From NCBI RefSeq assembly GCF_018413525.1, contig NZ_JAHCDD010000021.1:1-64000 (forward strand): a stretch of DNA of 64,000 bases, read 5' to 3'. Shown here in pieces: positions 51,261-60,697 of the stretch. The stretch is from Acidovorax sp. CCYZU-2555. Lineage in GTDB: Bacteria > Pseudomonadota > Gammaproteobacteria > Burkholderiales > Burkholderiaceae_C. The position numbers were made by a program, and so were the translations under genes. The notes beneath the pieces were generated by a model. That model was given only the letters and a program-made list of their open reading frames with translations. It searched no databases and was not told the origin of the DNA. The first letter of the stretch is position 1; every line of letters begins with the position of its first letter.

Positions 51261-52220
51261 ATGACACACACTCGTCGCGCCGCCCTCACCGCTCTGGCGG
51301 GCATTTCGTGGGCTGCCAGCCAGGGTACCCTGGCTGCCTCGCAACCCATTCGCCTGGTGATTCCCTACGGCGGCGGCGGCATGGGAACGATCTTCGCCAA
51401 CCTGGTCACCGAGATCCTCACGGTGGAACTCGGCACCTCCGTCTATGCAGACTACAAACCGGGCGCCAATGGCGCCGTGGGCACCGAACTGGTGGCGCGT
51501 TCCGCACCGGACGGCCGCACGCTGGTGATGGTGACCACCAGCGCACTGAGCATCAACCCGGCCTTCATGCCCGCGTTGCGCTACGACCCGCTGCAGGACT
51601 TCGCGCCGGTGGGCATGGTCTGGCTGGCCCGCAATGTGCTGTACGGCAACCCGCAGACCGCCCCCACGCTTGCCGCTCTGGTCAAGCTCGGCAAGTCGCG
51701 GCTGCTGAACTATGGCTCGCTGGGTGTCGGCTCGCTGGCCCACCTGACGGCGGAAATGCTCTTGCGCAAGGCGGGCATCGAGGCGGTACATGTCCCGTAC
51801 AAAGGCCAGGGCCAGGTGATGGCCGAAGTCGCGGGCGGCCGACTCGACTTTGCGTTCACCGACCCTTAGGGTCTCCCATTGGCGGCGGCCGGGCGCGTGG
51901 CGGCGCTGGCCGTCACCGGGCCCACGCGCCTGCCCTCCGCTCCCCAGCTGGCGACGCTGGAGGAGCAAGGCTTTGCCGGCGTGGGCGCGCTCAGCTGGAT
52001 AGGCATCGCCGCGCCCGCGGGCACGCCGGCGGCCATGCTCGAGCGCGTCAGCGCCGCGCTGGCAAAGGGATTCAGCTCCGCAGCCATGAAAGCCAAGGTG
52101 CTGGAGCTGGGCTGCGAAGTCGCGCCCGACATGAGCCCGCGCCACCTGCGGGAAACACTGGCACGCGAAGTGCCGCAGTGGAAGCGTTTTCAAGCCGAGA
52201 CGCGCATCTCGATCAACTAA
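51261..52220 (+). pseudogene. Bug/TctC-family receptor interrupted by an in-frame amber codon
   Basis: The gene encodes a normal Bug receptor start (MTHTRRAALTALAGISWAA, signal peptide) through LVIPYGGGGMGTIFANLV, LLNYGSLGVGSLAHLTAEML and DFAFTDP. It then meets TAG at 51867-51869 and continues in the same frame as GLPLAAAGRVAALAVTG to the proper end ETRISIN. The full-length product would be 319 codons. The stop occurs two thirds along, so the receptor is probably inactive unless suppressed. Immediately downstream lies the sulfatase gene, whose substrate it may once have served. Confidence 0.8.
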
Positions 52221-52240
52221 AGCACAACGAGCCCTCAACG

Positions 52241-54127
52241 ATGCATCCAGCCCACCCCGCCACCCTTGCCGCGCACGCACAAACGGCGTCCGAACTCAAT
52301 TTCAACGACACCCGTGATTTTGCTGACGCCCGACGCGGCTTCATAGGCACCATTGAGGATGCCCACATCGAAGCCGATGCCGGCGGCGTGGCATGGACCA
52401 TGCGCCAGCATGCCTTTGTGCAAGGCGATGCACCGCACACTGTGAACCCTAGCCTCTGGCGTCTCTCCAAGCTCAATGCGATCCACGGCCTGTTCGAGGT
52501 GACTGCCGGCATCTACCAGGTGCGAGGCTTCTGCCTGGCCAACGTCACCTTCGTCGAAGGCACGGCGGGCGTGATCGTGATCGACCCGCTGACGTTCACT
52601 GAGCATGCCCGCGCGGCGCTCGCCCTGTACCGCCGCCACCGCGGAGACCGGCCGGTCACGGCCGTCATCTATACCCACAGCCACCGCGACCACTACGGCG
52701 GCGTGCGCGGAGTCATCACGCCCGAGGAAGTGAAAACGCGCGGCGTGCCCATCATTGCGCCCAATGGCTTCACGCAGGAGGCGTTCTCCGAAAGCATTCT
52801 TGCGGGCGTGCCCATGCGCCGGCGCTCGCTGTTCCAGTTCGGCACTTCGCTGGAACCCGGCCCCATGGGCCACATCGACAGCGGCCTGGGCAAGGCGGTG
52901 GGCCGCGGCGGAGATGGCTTCATCGCGCCGAACATGGTGATCACGGCGACCCGCGAGCACCACCATGTCGATGGCGTAGAGATCACGTTCCAGATGACGC
53001 CCGGCGCCGAGGCCCCCGCGGAAATGAACCTGTTCTTCCCCCGGCACCGCGCATTGAATCTTGCGGAAAACGCCTGCCACACCATGCACAACCTGTGCCC
53101 GCTGCGCGGCGCCAAGACGCGCGATGCACTGGCCTGGGCGCGCTACCTCGACGAAGCACTGGACCAGTTCGCTGCGCATGCCGACGTGGTGCTGGCGCAG
53201 CACCACTGGCCCGTGTGGGGCGCGGCGCGCATCGGCGAGTTTCTCGGCGGCCAGCGCGACCTGTACCGCTATCTCCATGACCAGACGCTGCGCCTGATGA
53301 GCCATGGCCTGACGCCGCATGAAATCGCCGACACGCTGATGATGCCGAACAAGCTCTCGCAGCAATGGTTCGCGCGCGGCTACTACGGCGCCGTGGCGCA
53401 CAATGTGCAGGCTATCTATGCGCACTACCTGGGCCCGTATGACGGCAACCCGGCACGGCTCAACCCCTTGGCGCCGGACAAGGCCGCCCAGCGTTATGTC
53501 GACTACATGGGCGGCGCCGACGCGGTGATCGCGCGCGCGCGCCAGGACTTTGCAGCCGGCGAATTCCGCTGGGTCGTCCAGGTGCTGGACCATGTGGTGT
53601 TTGCCGATCCGGGTAATTGGCCGGCCCGCGAACTCGCCGCCAATGCGATGGAACAACTCGGTTACCAGGCCGAGTCGGCCACCTGGCGCAACAGCTATCT
53701 GCTGGGCGCGCGCGAGCTGCGCCAGCGCCATAAACCCAAGGTGCCGCAGGGCATCGCCATCAGCCCCGATGTCGTGGCCGAACTTCCGCTGGCCAGCTTC
53801 CTCGAATTTCTGGCCATTCGCGTCAACGGGCTGCAGGCGCAAGACCTCAAGGCGCGCTTCGATTGGCAGCTCGATGACGGCGATTGCCAACGCCTGACCT
53901 TGTCGAACGGCGCACTCAACCATCTGGCGGGCAGCCACGGCAGCGCCGCGGACGCCACCATCCGCACTTCTCGCGCTCAGTTGGCCCGCTGGCTGCAAGC
54001 CCCGCTGCTGCTGCTGGACGACCTGGCGTCCGAGCATCTACGCATCGACGGCAACAAGGCCCTGGTGGCCGCCTTCCTGCAGACGCTCGAGGTCTTCGAC
54101 CCCATGTTCAATATCGTGCAAGCCTAG
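52241..54127 (+). CDS. Alkylsulfatase of the SdsA/metallo-beta-lactamase type
   Basis: A 628-residue enzyme that would hydrolyse primary alkyl sulfates. The metallo-beta-lactamase motif THSHRDHYGG has ligands His146, His148, Asp150 and His151. A dimerisation domain (about 330-480, FARGYYGAVAHNVQAIYAHY) and a C-terminal SCP2-like domain (about 500-628) follow, as in SdsA1. The start at MHPAHPATLAAH follows the receptor stop by 20 bases. No hydrophobic signal peptide is seen, unlike secreted SdsA1, so it should act in the cytoplasm. Confidence 0.92.
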   Translation: MHPAHPATLAAHAQTASELNFNDTRDFADARRGFIGTIEDAHIEADAGGVAWTMRQHAFVQGDAPHTVNPSLWRLSKLNAIHGLFEVTAGIYQVRGFCLANVTFVEGTAGVIVIDPLTFTEHARAALALYRRHRGDRPVTAVIYTHSHRDHYGGVRGVITPEEVKTRGVPIIAPNGFTQEAFSESILAGVPMRRRSLFQFGTSLEPGPMGHIDSGLGKAVGRGGDGFIAPNMVITATREHHHVDGVEITFQMTPGAEAPAEMNLFFPRHRALNLAENACHTMHNLCPLRGAKTRDALAWARYLDEALDQFAAHADVVLAQHHWPVWGAARIGEFLGGQRDLYRYLHDQTLRLMSHGLTPHEIADTLMMPNKLSQQWFARGYYGAVAHNVQAIYAHYLGPYDGNPARLNPLAPDKAAQRYVDYMGGADAVIARARQDFAAGEFRWVVQVLDHVVFADPGNWPARELAANAMEQLGYQAESATWRNSYLLGARELRQRHKPKVPQGIAISPDVVAELPLASFLEFLAIRVNGLQAQDLKARFDWQLDDGDCQRLTLSNGALNHLAGSHGSAADATIRTSRAQLARWLQAPLLLLDDLASEHLRIDGNKALVAAFLQTLEVFDPMFNIVQA

Positions 54128-54236
54128 GCCAGGCCGCGCCCTTTTCGTGGGCCGGCCTGCATTCCTGTCGTACTCAGGGTGGACAGACTTCGCACCACTT
54201 CGTCGCTACGCTGGCCAGACAACAACAGGAGACGAC

Positions 54237-56039
54237 ATGTCGGCTGACAGCTACGCAAAAATAGCGGCGGTACTTTCTTCAATCGCACTGATCGCCGGCT
54301 GCGGCGCAGGCGGGGCGAGCCTGGCACCACCCGCGAACGCAGGCACAGGAAACACCCCGCTTCCTGCGGGGCCCGGCGCCCGAACGACGCTCGATGCCGC
54401 CGCGTGCGCCGCGCTCGCCGGGCACTCGCTGGGTGACGGCTCTGCACAGCAAGGCTTGGGGAAAGTGGCTACGGCGGTCTGGACTGCAGGGGAGAAAGCG
54501 TCCAACCCTGCCCAGTCCACACCGGATCATTGCCTTGTAGAAGGAACGATGAACGCCAGGACCAACGGCCTGGATGGCAGCGAGGGCTCGGCAGCGACAT
54601 CCGGCGCCGCCGCATACGGCATCGACTTCCGCATCAGACTGCCCGCAGCATGGAACACCAAGACTTTTTTTGAAGGCATCGGAGGAACCGCGGGCTCCTT
54701 GAACGCCGCGCGCGGCGACTTGCGCGTCGCAGGCGCGCAAGACAACGCGCTCATGCGCGGCTACGCGGTCGTCGCCACGGACACCGGACATCGAACGATG
54801 CCGGGCACCAACGGCAGCTTTCGGTTTGGCTTCGACCCACAGGCACGGCTCGAATACGGGCACTTGTTTTTGCCCATCGTTGCCAATGCATTCAAGACGG
54901 TGGTGCAAGCGGCCTACCTGCAGGCGCCCCGCCGCTCTTACTTTATTGGCAGCTCGGGCGGCGGGCGCCAAGGCATGAAAGCCACCCAGATGTACCCCGA
55001 TCTATTCGATGCGGTGGCCGTCGTGGTTCCCGGGTTTCGCGTTGCCTCGGCGACGATTGCGAACATGGTCATGGTGCAGGAGCAGGCCTCCATCTCGCGC
55101 ACCGGCGTGGACGCGGTGACGCCCGATATAGCGACCGCATTCAGCCGCGCTGAACTCAATTTTGCGGCCGGCAAGATCCTCGAGCAATGCGATGCGCTGG
55201 ATGGGGTCGCCGATGGGATGATCTTCAGCCCTTCGCGCTGCGCCTTCGACTCCCAGCGCTTGCTTTGCAGCGCAGCCAACCCCGCCTCGGGCTGCTTCAG
55301 CCAGCCGAAGATCGACGTCTTCAAGCGCATCCACGACGGCATTCCCCAATACTCGCCCTGGAGCTTCGATCCAGGCCTGGCCGCGGACAACGGCTGGCCC
55401 AGCCATCGTCTGGGCGCGGTGAACACCGTGGCGGGGGCGCCCAACACCGCAAACATCGCGGGACAAATGGCAGGCCACCTGGCGTTTGATCTGGTGATTC
55501 CGCCTGTCGAAGACCCGTTCGCCAATCCCTACCTGTACATGCTCAACGGCGACCCGGCAGCCGCGTTTGCCAAGCTCTCCGCCACGTCGACGAAGTTCCC
55601 GCACTCTGCCTTCAGCCTGATGAACGCCGATTCGCCCAACCTCGACAAGTTCGCCGCTCGCAAGGGGCGGCTGCTGATGGTGCACGGCCTTGCGGATCCC
55701 TATTTCTCGCCCGCGGATTCCACCCGGTATCTCGATCAGCTCAACAAGCGATATGGGGCCGAGGCGGCCGCCGACATCGTCCGCCTCTTTCTGGTTCCGG
55801 GCATGAACCACGGAACAGGGGGGCCCACCACCGACGTGTATGACACGCTGCAGCTCATTGACAACTGGGTCGAAACGGGAATTGCTCCCAACTCCTACGT
55901 GGCCGGAGTGAATCCCGGCAACGCGGCCCTGCCCGCCAACTGGTCACGGTCGCGTACACGGCTGATCTGCGCCTATCCGACAGAAGCCCACTACCGTGGC
56001 GGCGCCATCGAGCAGGCGGCAAGTTTCGAATGCCGGTAA
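54237..56039 (+). CDS. Tannase/feruloyl-esterase-family lipoprotein lacking the CS-D-HC cysteines
   Basis: A 600-residue alpha/beta-hydrolase. The lipoprotein signal ends LIAGC near residue 19, so it is lipid-anchored. The catalytic Ser240 lies in GSSGGGRQG, Asp487 in GLADPYFSP and His525 in PGMNHGTGG. In the family, Cys normally precedes the Ser and follows the His to make a disulfide. Here those positions are Ser239 and Gly526. AGGAG six bases before the ATG sets the start. It lies 110 bases downstream of the sulfatase gene. Esterase substrate unknown. Confidence 0.9.
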   Translation: MSADSYAKIAAVLSSIALIAGCGAGGASLAPPANAGTGNTPLPAGPGARTTLDAAACAALAGHSLGDGSAQQGLGKVATAVWTAGEKASNPAQSTPDHCLVEGTMNARTNGLDGSEGSAATSGAAAYGIDFRIRLPAAWNTKTFFEGIGGTAGSLNAARGDLRVAGAQDNALMRGYAVVATDTGHRTMPGTNGSFRFGFDPQARLEYGHLFLPIVANAFKTVVQAAYLQAPRRSYFIGSSGGGRQGMKATQMYPDLFDAVAVVVPGFRVASATIANMVMVQEQASISRTGVDAVTPDIATAFSRAELNFAAGKILEQCDALDGVADGMIFSPSRCAFDSQRLLCSAANPASGCFSQPKIDVFKRIHDGIPQYSPWSFDPGLAADNGWPSHRLGAVNTVAGAPNTANIAGQMAGHLAFDLVIPPVEDPFANPYLYMLNGDPAAAFAKLSATSTKFPHSAFSLMNADSPNLDKFAARKGRLLMVHGLADPYFSPADSTRYLDQLNKRYGAEAAADIVRLFLVPGMNHGTGGPTTDVYDTLQLIDNWVETGIAPNSYVAGVNPGNAALPANWSRSRTRLICAYPTEAHYRGGAIEQAASFECR

Positions 56040-56063
56040 GCACGCGCGGCCCGGTACGGGCGC

Positions 56064-57443
56064 CTAGGCGCTGCGCCCCCGCAGCGCCGTGCGCCCCAAC
56101 CAGAGCGCGGCCAAAGCCCCGAGACACACCGACGCCAGCAGCCACATGACCCGCTGGTAGCCCGCGGCGAATCCCCCGCCCTGCGCTGCAAGGCGATACA
56201 GCACGGTCCCGATCGCCAGCCCCAGCGCCCCGCCCACGTTGTGCAATGTGGTCGCCATTCCCAGCGCCGTGCCCGCAAGCGCTTGCGGCAGTGCTGTCAG
56301 CGCGGCCGTCATCGACGGCCCGAGCACGCAGCCCCAGCCCAGACCCATGAAGCCAAATGCGGCCAGTACCCAGGGCCAGGACGTGCTGGCGTCAAACACG
56401 GTTTGCATCAGGGCCGACACCAGCAGCGCCGCAAAGCCCGCGCCCATCACCGGCCCGGTGCCCCAGCGATCGCAGCCGCGGCCGGCCAGCGGCGAGACCA
56501 GCGCCATCACGGCCGTGGTTGGCAGCAGCAGCCAGCCCGTGGCCGCGCTGTCCTGGCCGCGCAGTTCCCCCAGGTACAGCGGCATCAGAAAGAACGCCAC
56601 GCAATAGAAGAACGCCAGCGCCGCGGTCGCGCACGCGGCCACGGCAAAGCGCGGCTGCACGAACAGCGGCCAGCGCAACAGCGGCGCCGGCGCGCGCTTC
56701 TCGACCACGACCAACGCCGCCCCCGCCAGCACGGCGACGGCCAGCAGGCCCAGCGTTGCGCGCGACGCCCAGCCCCAGTCGCCGCCGTGTATCAGCGCCG
56801 CGAGCGCGCCGGGCAGCACCGCCAGCAACAGCACCGCGCCCAGCCAATCAAAGCGCGCGCGTGCAGCAGGCGCGGCAGCGAGCGCAAGCCGCCCCATGCA
56901 CAGCGCAAAACTTGCGGCGATCAGCGGAACATTGACCAGAAAGATCGCGCGCCAGCCCCAGGCCTCGACCAGCAGGCCGCCGGCCACGGGCCCCAGCGCC
57001 AGCCCCAGTCCGTTGATGCTGAACAGCAGGCCCAGCGCCCTGCCGCGCTGCGCTTCGGGAAACATCGCCGCCACCAATGCCGCCGACGCGGTGTACAGGC
57101 CGGCGCAGGCCATGCCCTGCACGGCGCGCCAAGAGATCAGCCAGCCGAGGCTGGACGCCAGGCCCGCGCCCAGCGAAGCCAGCGCGAACAGCGCCATGCT
57201 GGCAAACATCACTTCGCGCCGGCCGTAACGGTCGGCGAGTTGCCCCACGGCAATGGTGCAGCTCGACAGCGCGACGACAAACGCCGTGACTATCCATTGC
57301 ACATGCGCAATGTCGGCCTGCAAGGCCGACTGGATCGCAGGCACGGCGGTGTTGACGATGGTGAAGTCTATGCAGCCCAGAAAGCTGGCGATGGCGATGC
57401 CGGCCATGGCCAGCCAGCGCTGGCGGTGTGGCGAAATGTGCAT
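56064..57443 (-). CDS. MFS drug/metabolite transporter, DHA2 (EmrB/QacA) type
   Basis: A 459-residue inner-membrane protein with about 12-14 segments. It starts MHISPHRQRWLAMAGIAI. Motif A is GQLADRYGRREVMFAS near residue 73, and the DHA2 pattern is CIDFTIVNTAVPAIQ near residue 24. It is convergent with the tannase gene and divergent from a LysR regulator, so it is probably induced by that regulator's effector. Direction of transport is likely export. Confidence 0.91.
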   Translation of the reverse strand: MHISPHRQRWLAMAGIAIASFLGCIDFTIVNTAVPAIQSALQADIAHVQWIVTAFVVALSSCTIAVGQLADRYGRREVMFASMALFALASLGAGLASSLGWLISWRAVQGMACAGLYTASAALVAAMFPEAQRGRALGLLFSINGLGLALGPVAGGLLVEAWGWRAIFLVNVPLIAASFALCMGRLALAAAPAARARFDWLGAVLLLAVLPGALAALIHGGDWGWASRATLGLLAVAVLAGAALVVVEKRAPAPLLRWPLFVQPRFAVAACATAALAFFYCVAFFLMPLYLGELRGQDSAATGWLLLPTTAVMALVSPLAGRGCDRWGTGPVMGAGFAALLVSALMQTVFDASTSWPWVLAAFGFMGLGWGCVLGPSMTAALTALPQALAGTALGMATTLHNVGGALGLAIGTVLYRLAAQGGGFAAGYQRVMWLLASVCLGALAALWLGRTALRGRSA

Positions 57444-57488
57444 GGTTGAGGAACTCCTGGGAAAGCAGACCATGCTAATAAATAAGCC

Positions 57489-57503
57489 ATGGATCGAATC
57501 CAT
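57489..57503. promoter_or_regulatory. LysR-type operator candidate between MFS and lysR genes
   Basis: ATGGAT-CGA-ATCCAT, a perfect inverted repeat in the 103-base divergent promoter region, 43 bases before the lysR start. Confidence 0.6.
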
Positions 57504-57546
57504 AGAATCAACCACAACACAAGAGCATCCAACTATCGAATCTCCC

Positions 57547-58446
57547 ATGCAGTCCTTTGATCGGTTTCACGGCATTCAGGCGTTTGTGCGCGCGGTGGAG
57601 TGCGGCAGTTTCAGCCTCGCTTCGCGCCAGTTGGGCCTGTCGGCCTCCAGCGTGGGCAAGGCCGTCGCACGGCTGGAGCAGCGCCTGGGCGTGCGCCTGT
57701 TCGAACGCACGACGCGACGCATGGCGCTGACCGACGAAGGCCAGGCCTTTCACGAAAGCTGCCTGCGCGCGCTCGCCGAGCTGGACCAGGCCGAATCGGC
57801 ACTCGCCGAACGTCGCGTGCTGCCCACGGGGCGGGTGCGCATCGCCCTGCCCACGCTGTACGGGCGCATCTGCGTGCTGCCGGTGCTCAGCGGATTGCTG
57901 GCGCGCCACCCCGCGCTCGATCTCGATCTGCTGCTGTCGAGCCGCGCCGTCGATCTGGTCGAAGAGCATGTCGACATCGCGCTGCGCATAGGCAAGCTCG
58001 AAGACAGCGCCTCGCATGTCGCGCGCCGGCTCGGCGAACAGACGCTGTGCCTGTGCGCCGCGCCCGCTTACCTGGAGCGTCGCGGCGAGCCGCGCACCCT
58101 CGATGCGCTGCGCGATCACGACGGCATTGCGCGCCTGCGCGGCGATCTCGCCGAAGCCTGGCAATTCAACGATGCGGCCGGCGCGCAGCGGCCCCCGCAG
58201 CGCGCACGGATGCGCGTGAGCGATCTGGCCGCGGTCAAGGACGCCGCGCTCGCCGGCCAGGGGCTGGCGCAATTGCCGGGCTGGTTTGTCGAAGACGAAG
58301 TGCGCGCGGGACGGCTGCAGATGGTGCTGGGCGACGCCCAGCCCGCGCCCCTGCCCATCCACCTGCTCTGGTCCAAGACCACGCGCATGACCGCGCGCCA
58401 GCGCGTCACCATTGACGCGCTGATCGACGGCCTGCAGCGCGCATAA
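57547..58446 (+). CDS. LysR-family transcriptional regulator
   Basis: A 299-residue LTTR. The N-terminal winged helix (FSLASRQLGLSASSVGKAV near residue 22) is followed by the effector domain (GRVRIALPTLYGRICVLP, VDIALRIGKLEDS). The start MQSFDRFHGIQAF is used; the upstream 98 codons belong to the divergent gene's other strand. It should control the MFS gene through the site at 57489. Confidence 0.94.
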   Translation: MQSFDRFHGIQAFVRAVECGSFSLASRQLGLSASSVGKAVARLEQRLGVRLFERTTRRMALTDEGQAFHESCLRALAELDQAESALAERRVLPTGRVRIALPTLYGRICVLPVLSGLLARHPALDLDLLLSSRAVDLVEEHVDIALRIGKLEDSASHVARRLGEQTLCLCAAPAYLERRGEPRTLDALRDHDGIARLRGDLAEAWQFNDAAGAQRPPQRARMRVSDLAAVKDAALAGQGLAQLPGWFVEDEVRAGRLQMVLGDAQPAPLPIHLLWSKTTRMTARQRVTIDALIDGLQRA

Positions 58447-58473
58447 AAAAAGCCCGCGAGAGACTCGCGGGCT
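58445..58473 (-). terminator. Intrinsic terminator of the tctCBA operon
   Basis: Stem AGCCCGCGAG/CTCGCGGGCT with a three-base loop. On the minus strand it is followed by a run of seven T. It lies 26 bases past the tctA stop and also overlaps the end of the convergent lysR gene. Confidence 0.88.
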
Positions 58474-58498
58474 AAAAGGCAAACACAGGAAGAAACGA

Positions 58499-59989
58499 TC
58501 AGGTTCTGGCGCGGCGCTGCAGCAGGCGCGGCACGATCAGCACCGCCAGCACGATGATGATGAGCGTCAGCGACATAGGGCGTTGCAGGAAAATCATCCA
58601 GCTGCCTTCGCCTATCGACACCGCATTGCGCATCTGCGCTTCGGCCAGGGGGCCCAGAATCATGCCGACCACCACGGGCGCCGTGGGGAAGTCGAAGCGC
58701 CGCATCAACACGCCCAGCAGGCCGATGCCGTAGAGCAGGAACAGATCGAACGCGCTTTGGCGCATGCCGTAGGCACCGACGGTGGCGAAAATCAGAATGC
58801 CCGCATACAGCTGCGGCTTGGGAATCTTCAGCAGCTTGACCCACAGGCCCACCATGGGCAGGTTGAGCACCAGCAGCATCAGATTGCCGATGTACAGCGA
58901 AGCGATCAGCGCCCAGACCAGCGTGGCCGACGTGGTGAACAGCTGCGGACCGGGGTTGATGCCGTAGTTCTGGAACGCGCCCAGCAACACGGCCGTGGTG
59001 TTCGACGTGGGAATGCCCAGCGTCAGCAGCGGAATCAGCGCGGCCGTCACGGTCGCATTGTTCGCCGCCTCGGGGCCGGCCACGCCTTCGATCGCACCCT
59101 GGCGGCCGAACTCGTCCTTGTTGGCACCCTTGGCCAGCTTCTTTTCCGCCGCATAGCTCAGGAACGTAGGAATCTCGGTGCCGCCCGCGGGAATACAGCC
59201 GAAAGGCGTGCCGATCACGGTGCCGCGCAGCCAGGCGGGCACCGAACGTTTCCAGTCCAGGCGCGTCATGTGCACCCGGCCCATGTGGTTCTGCGTATCC
59301 TTGGTACGGCCTTCATACAGCGCCGCATAGAGCACTTCGGCCACGGCGAACAGACCCACGGCCACCAGCACGATGTCGATGCCGTCGAGCAGTTCCATCT
59401 TGCCGCCGGTGTAGCGTGCCGCACCCGAAATCTGGTCCATGCCTATGCAGCCCGCGGCCAGACCGATGAACAGCGCGGTCATGCCGCGCACGCGGCTTTG
59501 ACCCAGCACGGCGCTCACCGTGGTGAACGCCAGCACCATCAACATGAAGTATTCCGGCGGGCCAAGGCGCACCGCGAATTCGGCGACGGTAGGCGCGAAC
59601 AAGGTGACCACCACGGTCGCAATCGTTCCCGCAACAAACGAGCCAATGGCCGCCGTGGCCAGCGCCGCGCCTGCGCGCCCGCTCTTGGCCATCTTGTTGC
59701 CTTCCATGGCCGTGACCATGCTCGCCGTCTCCCCGGGGGTGTTCAGCAAGATGGACGTGGTCGAGCCGCCGTACATGGCGCCGTAATAGATACCGGCGAA
59801 GAAGATCATCGAGGCCGTGACTTCGACCTTGGCGGTGATGGGCAGCAGCATGGCGACGGCCACAGCCGGGCCGATGCCGGGCAGCACGCCCACGGCCGTT
59901 CCCAGCGCACAGCCCACGAGGGCCCACAGCAGATTGCCTGGCGTAATGGCTGTCGCAAAGCCCGCCATCAAGGCATCAAGAATTTCCAT
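58499..59989 (-). CDS. tctA: Tripartite tricarboxylate transporter large permease TctA
   Basis: A 496-residue inner-membrane protein with about 10-12 segments. The TctA signature [19 protein letters not shown] is near residue 34, [20 protein letters not shown] near 64 and a second repeat [19 protein letters not shown] near 310. The ATG overlaps the tctB stop (TAATG), so the two are coupled. With TctB and TctC it imports a carboxylic acid driven by ion gradient. Confidence 0.95.
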   Translation of the reverse strand: MEILDALMAGFATAITPGNLLWALVGCALGTAVGVLPGIGPAVAVAMLLPITAKVEVTASMIFFAGIYYGAMYGGSTTSILLNTPGETASMVTAMEGNKMAKSGRAGAALATAAIGSFVAGTIATVVVTLFAPTVAEFAVRLGPPEYFMLMVLAFTTVSAVLGQSRVRGMTALFIGLAAGCIGMDQISGAARYTGGKMELLDGIDIVLVAVGLFAVAEVLYAALYEGRTKDTQNHMGRVHMTRLDWKRSVPAWLRGTVIGTPFGCIPAGGTEIPTFLSYAAEKKLAKGANKDEFGRQGAIEGVAGPEAANNATVTAALIPLLTLGIPTSNTTAVLLGAFQNYGINPGPQLFTTSATLVWALIASLYIGNLMLLVLNLPMVGLWVKLLKIPKPQLYAGILIFATVGAYGMRQSAFDLFLLYGIGLLGVLMRRFDFPTAPVVVGMILGPLAEAQMRNAVSIGEGSWMIFLQRPMSLTLIIIVLAVLIVPRLLQRRART

Positions 59990-60552
59990 TACAGCCACCC
60001 CGTCCCGGTCAGACCCGGCAAATTGATCGCCAAAAACTGCGTGAAGATCCAGAAGACCGGCGCCGAAATGCACAGTCCCGTGAACAGATCGACAGCCCAG
60101 GTGCGCGGCTCACGCGCCCCAACCTGGCCCGCAGCGCGGCGCAGTCCCTGCACCGCCAGCACGTAGCACAGCGTGCAGCTCAGAATGAAACCCAGCGTGG
60201 TGATCAGCGCTGCATTGAGCAGCAGCCCGGCCGAAACCCAGACCGCCGCGCTCCAGTCAGCCTTGGCACTGCCCGTGGGCTCGCCCATCGCGCGGTAGCC
60301 GCCGGTGCGCGCTTCCCACACCAGCCAGCCGCCGCACAGCGCCAGCACCAGCGCACAGACCCAGGGCAGGAAGTTGGGGCCCACGCCGCCATAGCCCGCA
60401 TCGCCGGGAATGCCCAGTGCGCCAAACGCCAGGCCGGCCGCGACCAGCAGCACGCCAGCACCGACCACGGTCTGCAGTTGCACACCGGGAATCGCGCTCT
60501 CATGCGAGGAAATAGAAATATCGGAAGAATCGTGGGGGCTGGGATCGGTCAT
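59989..60552 (-). CDS. tctB: Tripartite tricarboxylate transporter small permease TctB
   Basis: A 187-residue membrane protein with four segments (about 29-48, 60-82, 100-120 and 145-178). Its length and place between tctC and tctA identify it, though the sequence is weakly conserved. [16 protein letters not shown] is the usual conserved loop. I start at [11 protein letters not shown]. Confidence 0.88.
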   Translation of the reverse strand: MTDPSPHDSSDISISSHESAIPGVQLQTVVGAGVLLVAAGLAFGALGIPGDAGYGGVGPNFLPWVCALVLALCGGWLVWEARTGGYRAMGEPTGSAKADWSAAVWVSAGLLLNAALITTLGFILSCTLCYVLAVQGLRRAAGQVGAREPRTWAVDLFTGLCISAPVFWIFTQFLAINLPGLTGTGWL

Positions 60553-60697
60553 CTGCGTACCTGCACCAAACACGCGCCGCGCACAAACCCCCTGGCCTCA
60601 GACCACGGACTTCGCAACTCGGCACGATGGAAAAAACCGGCGCGCTGCGCCGGCACTGGCCTGGCCCGGGCATGCCCCGGCCACCAGGCTTGCGGCC

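Noticed and set aside
51867-51869. Programmed readthrough or pyrrolysine at the amber codon
   Set aside because: No stem-loop or known readthrough context follows, and Bug receptors have no such residue.
51308-52240. Open extension of the sulfatase frame upstream by more than 300 codons
   Set aside because: It overlaps the Bug receptor in another phase; the translation is Arg/Gly-rich noise and MHPAHPATLAAH is the first plausible start.
52235-54037. Minus-strand 600-codon frame opposite the alkylsulfatase
   Set aside because: Shadow of the sulfatase coding frame.
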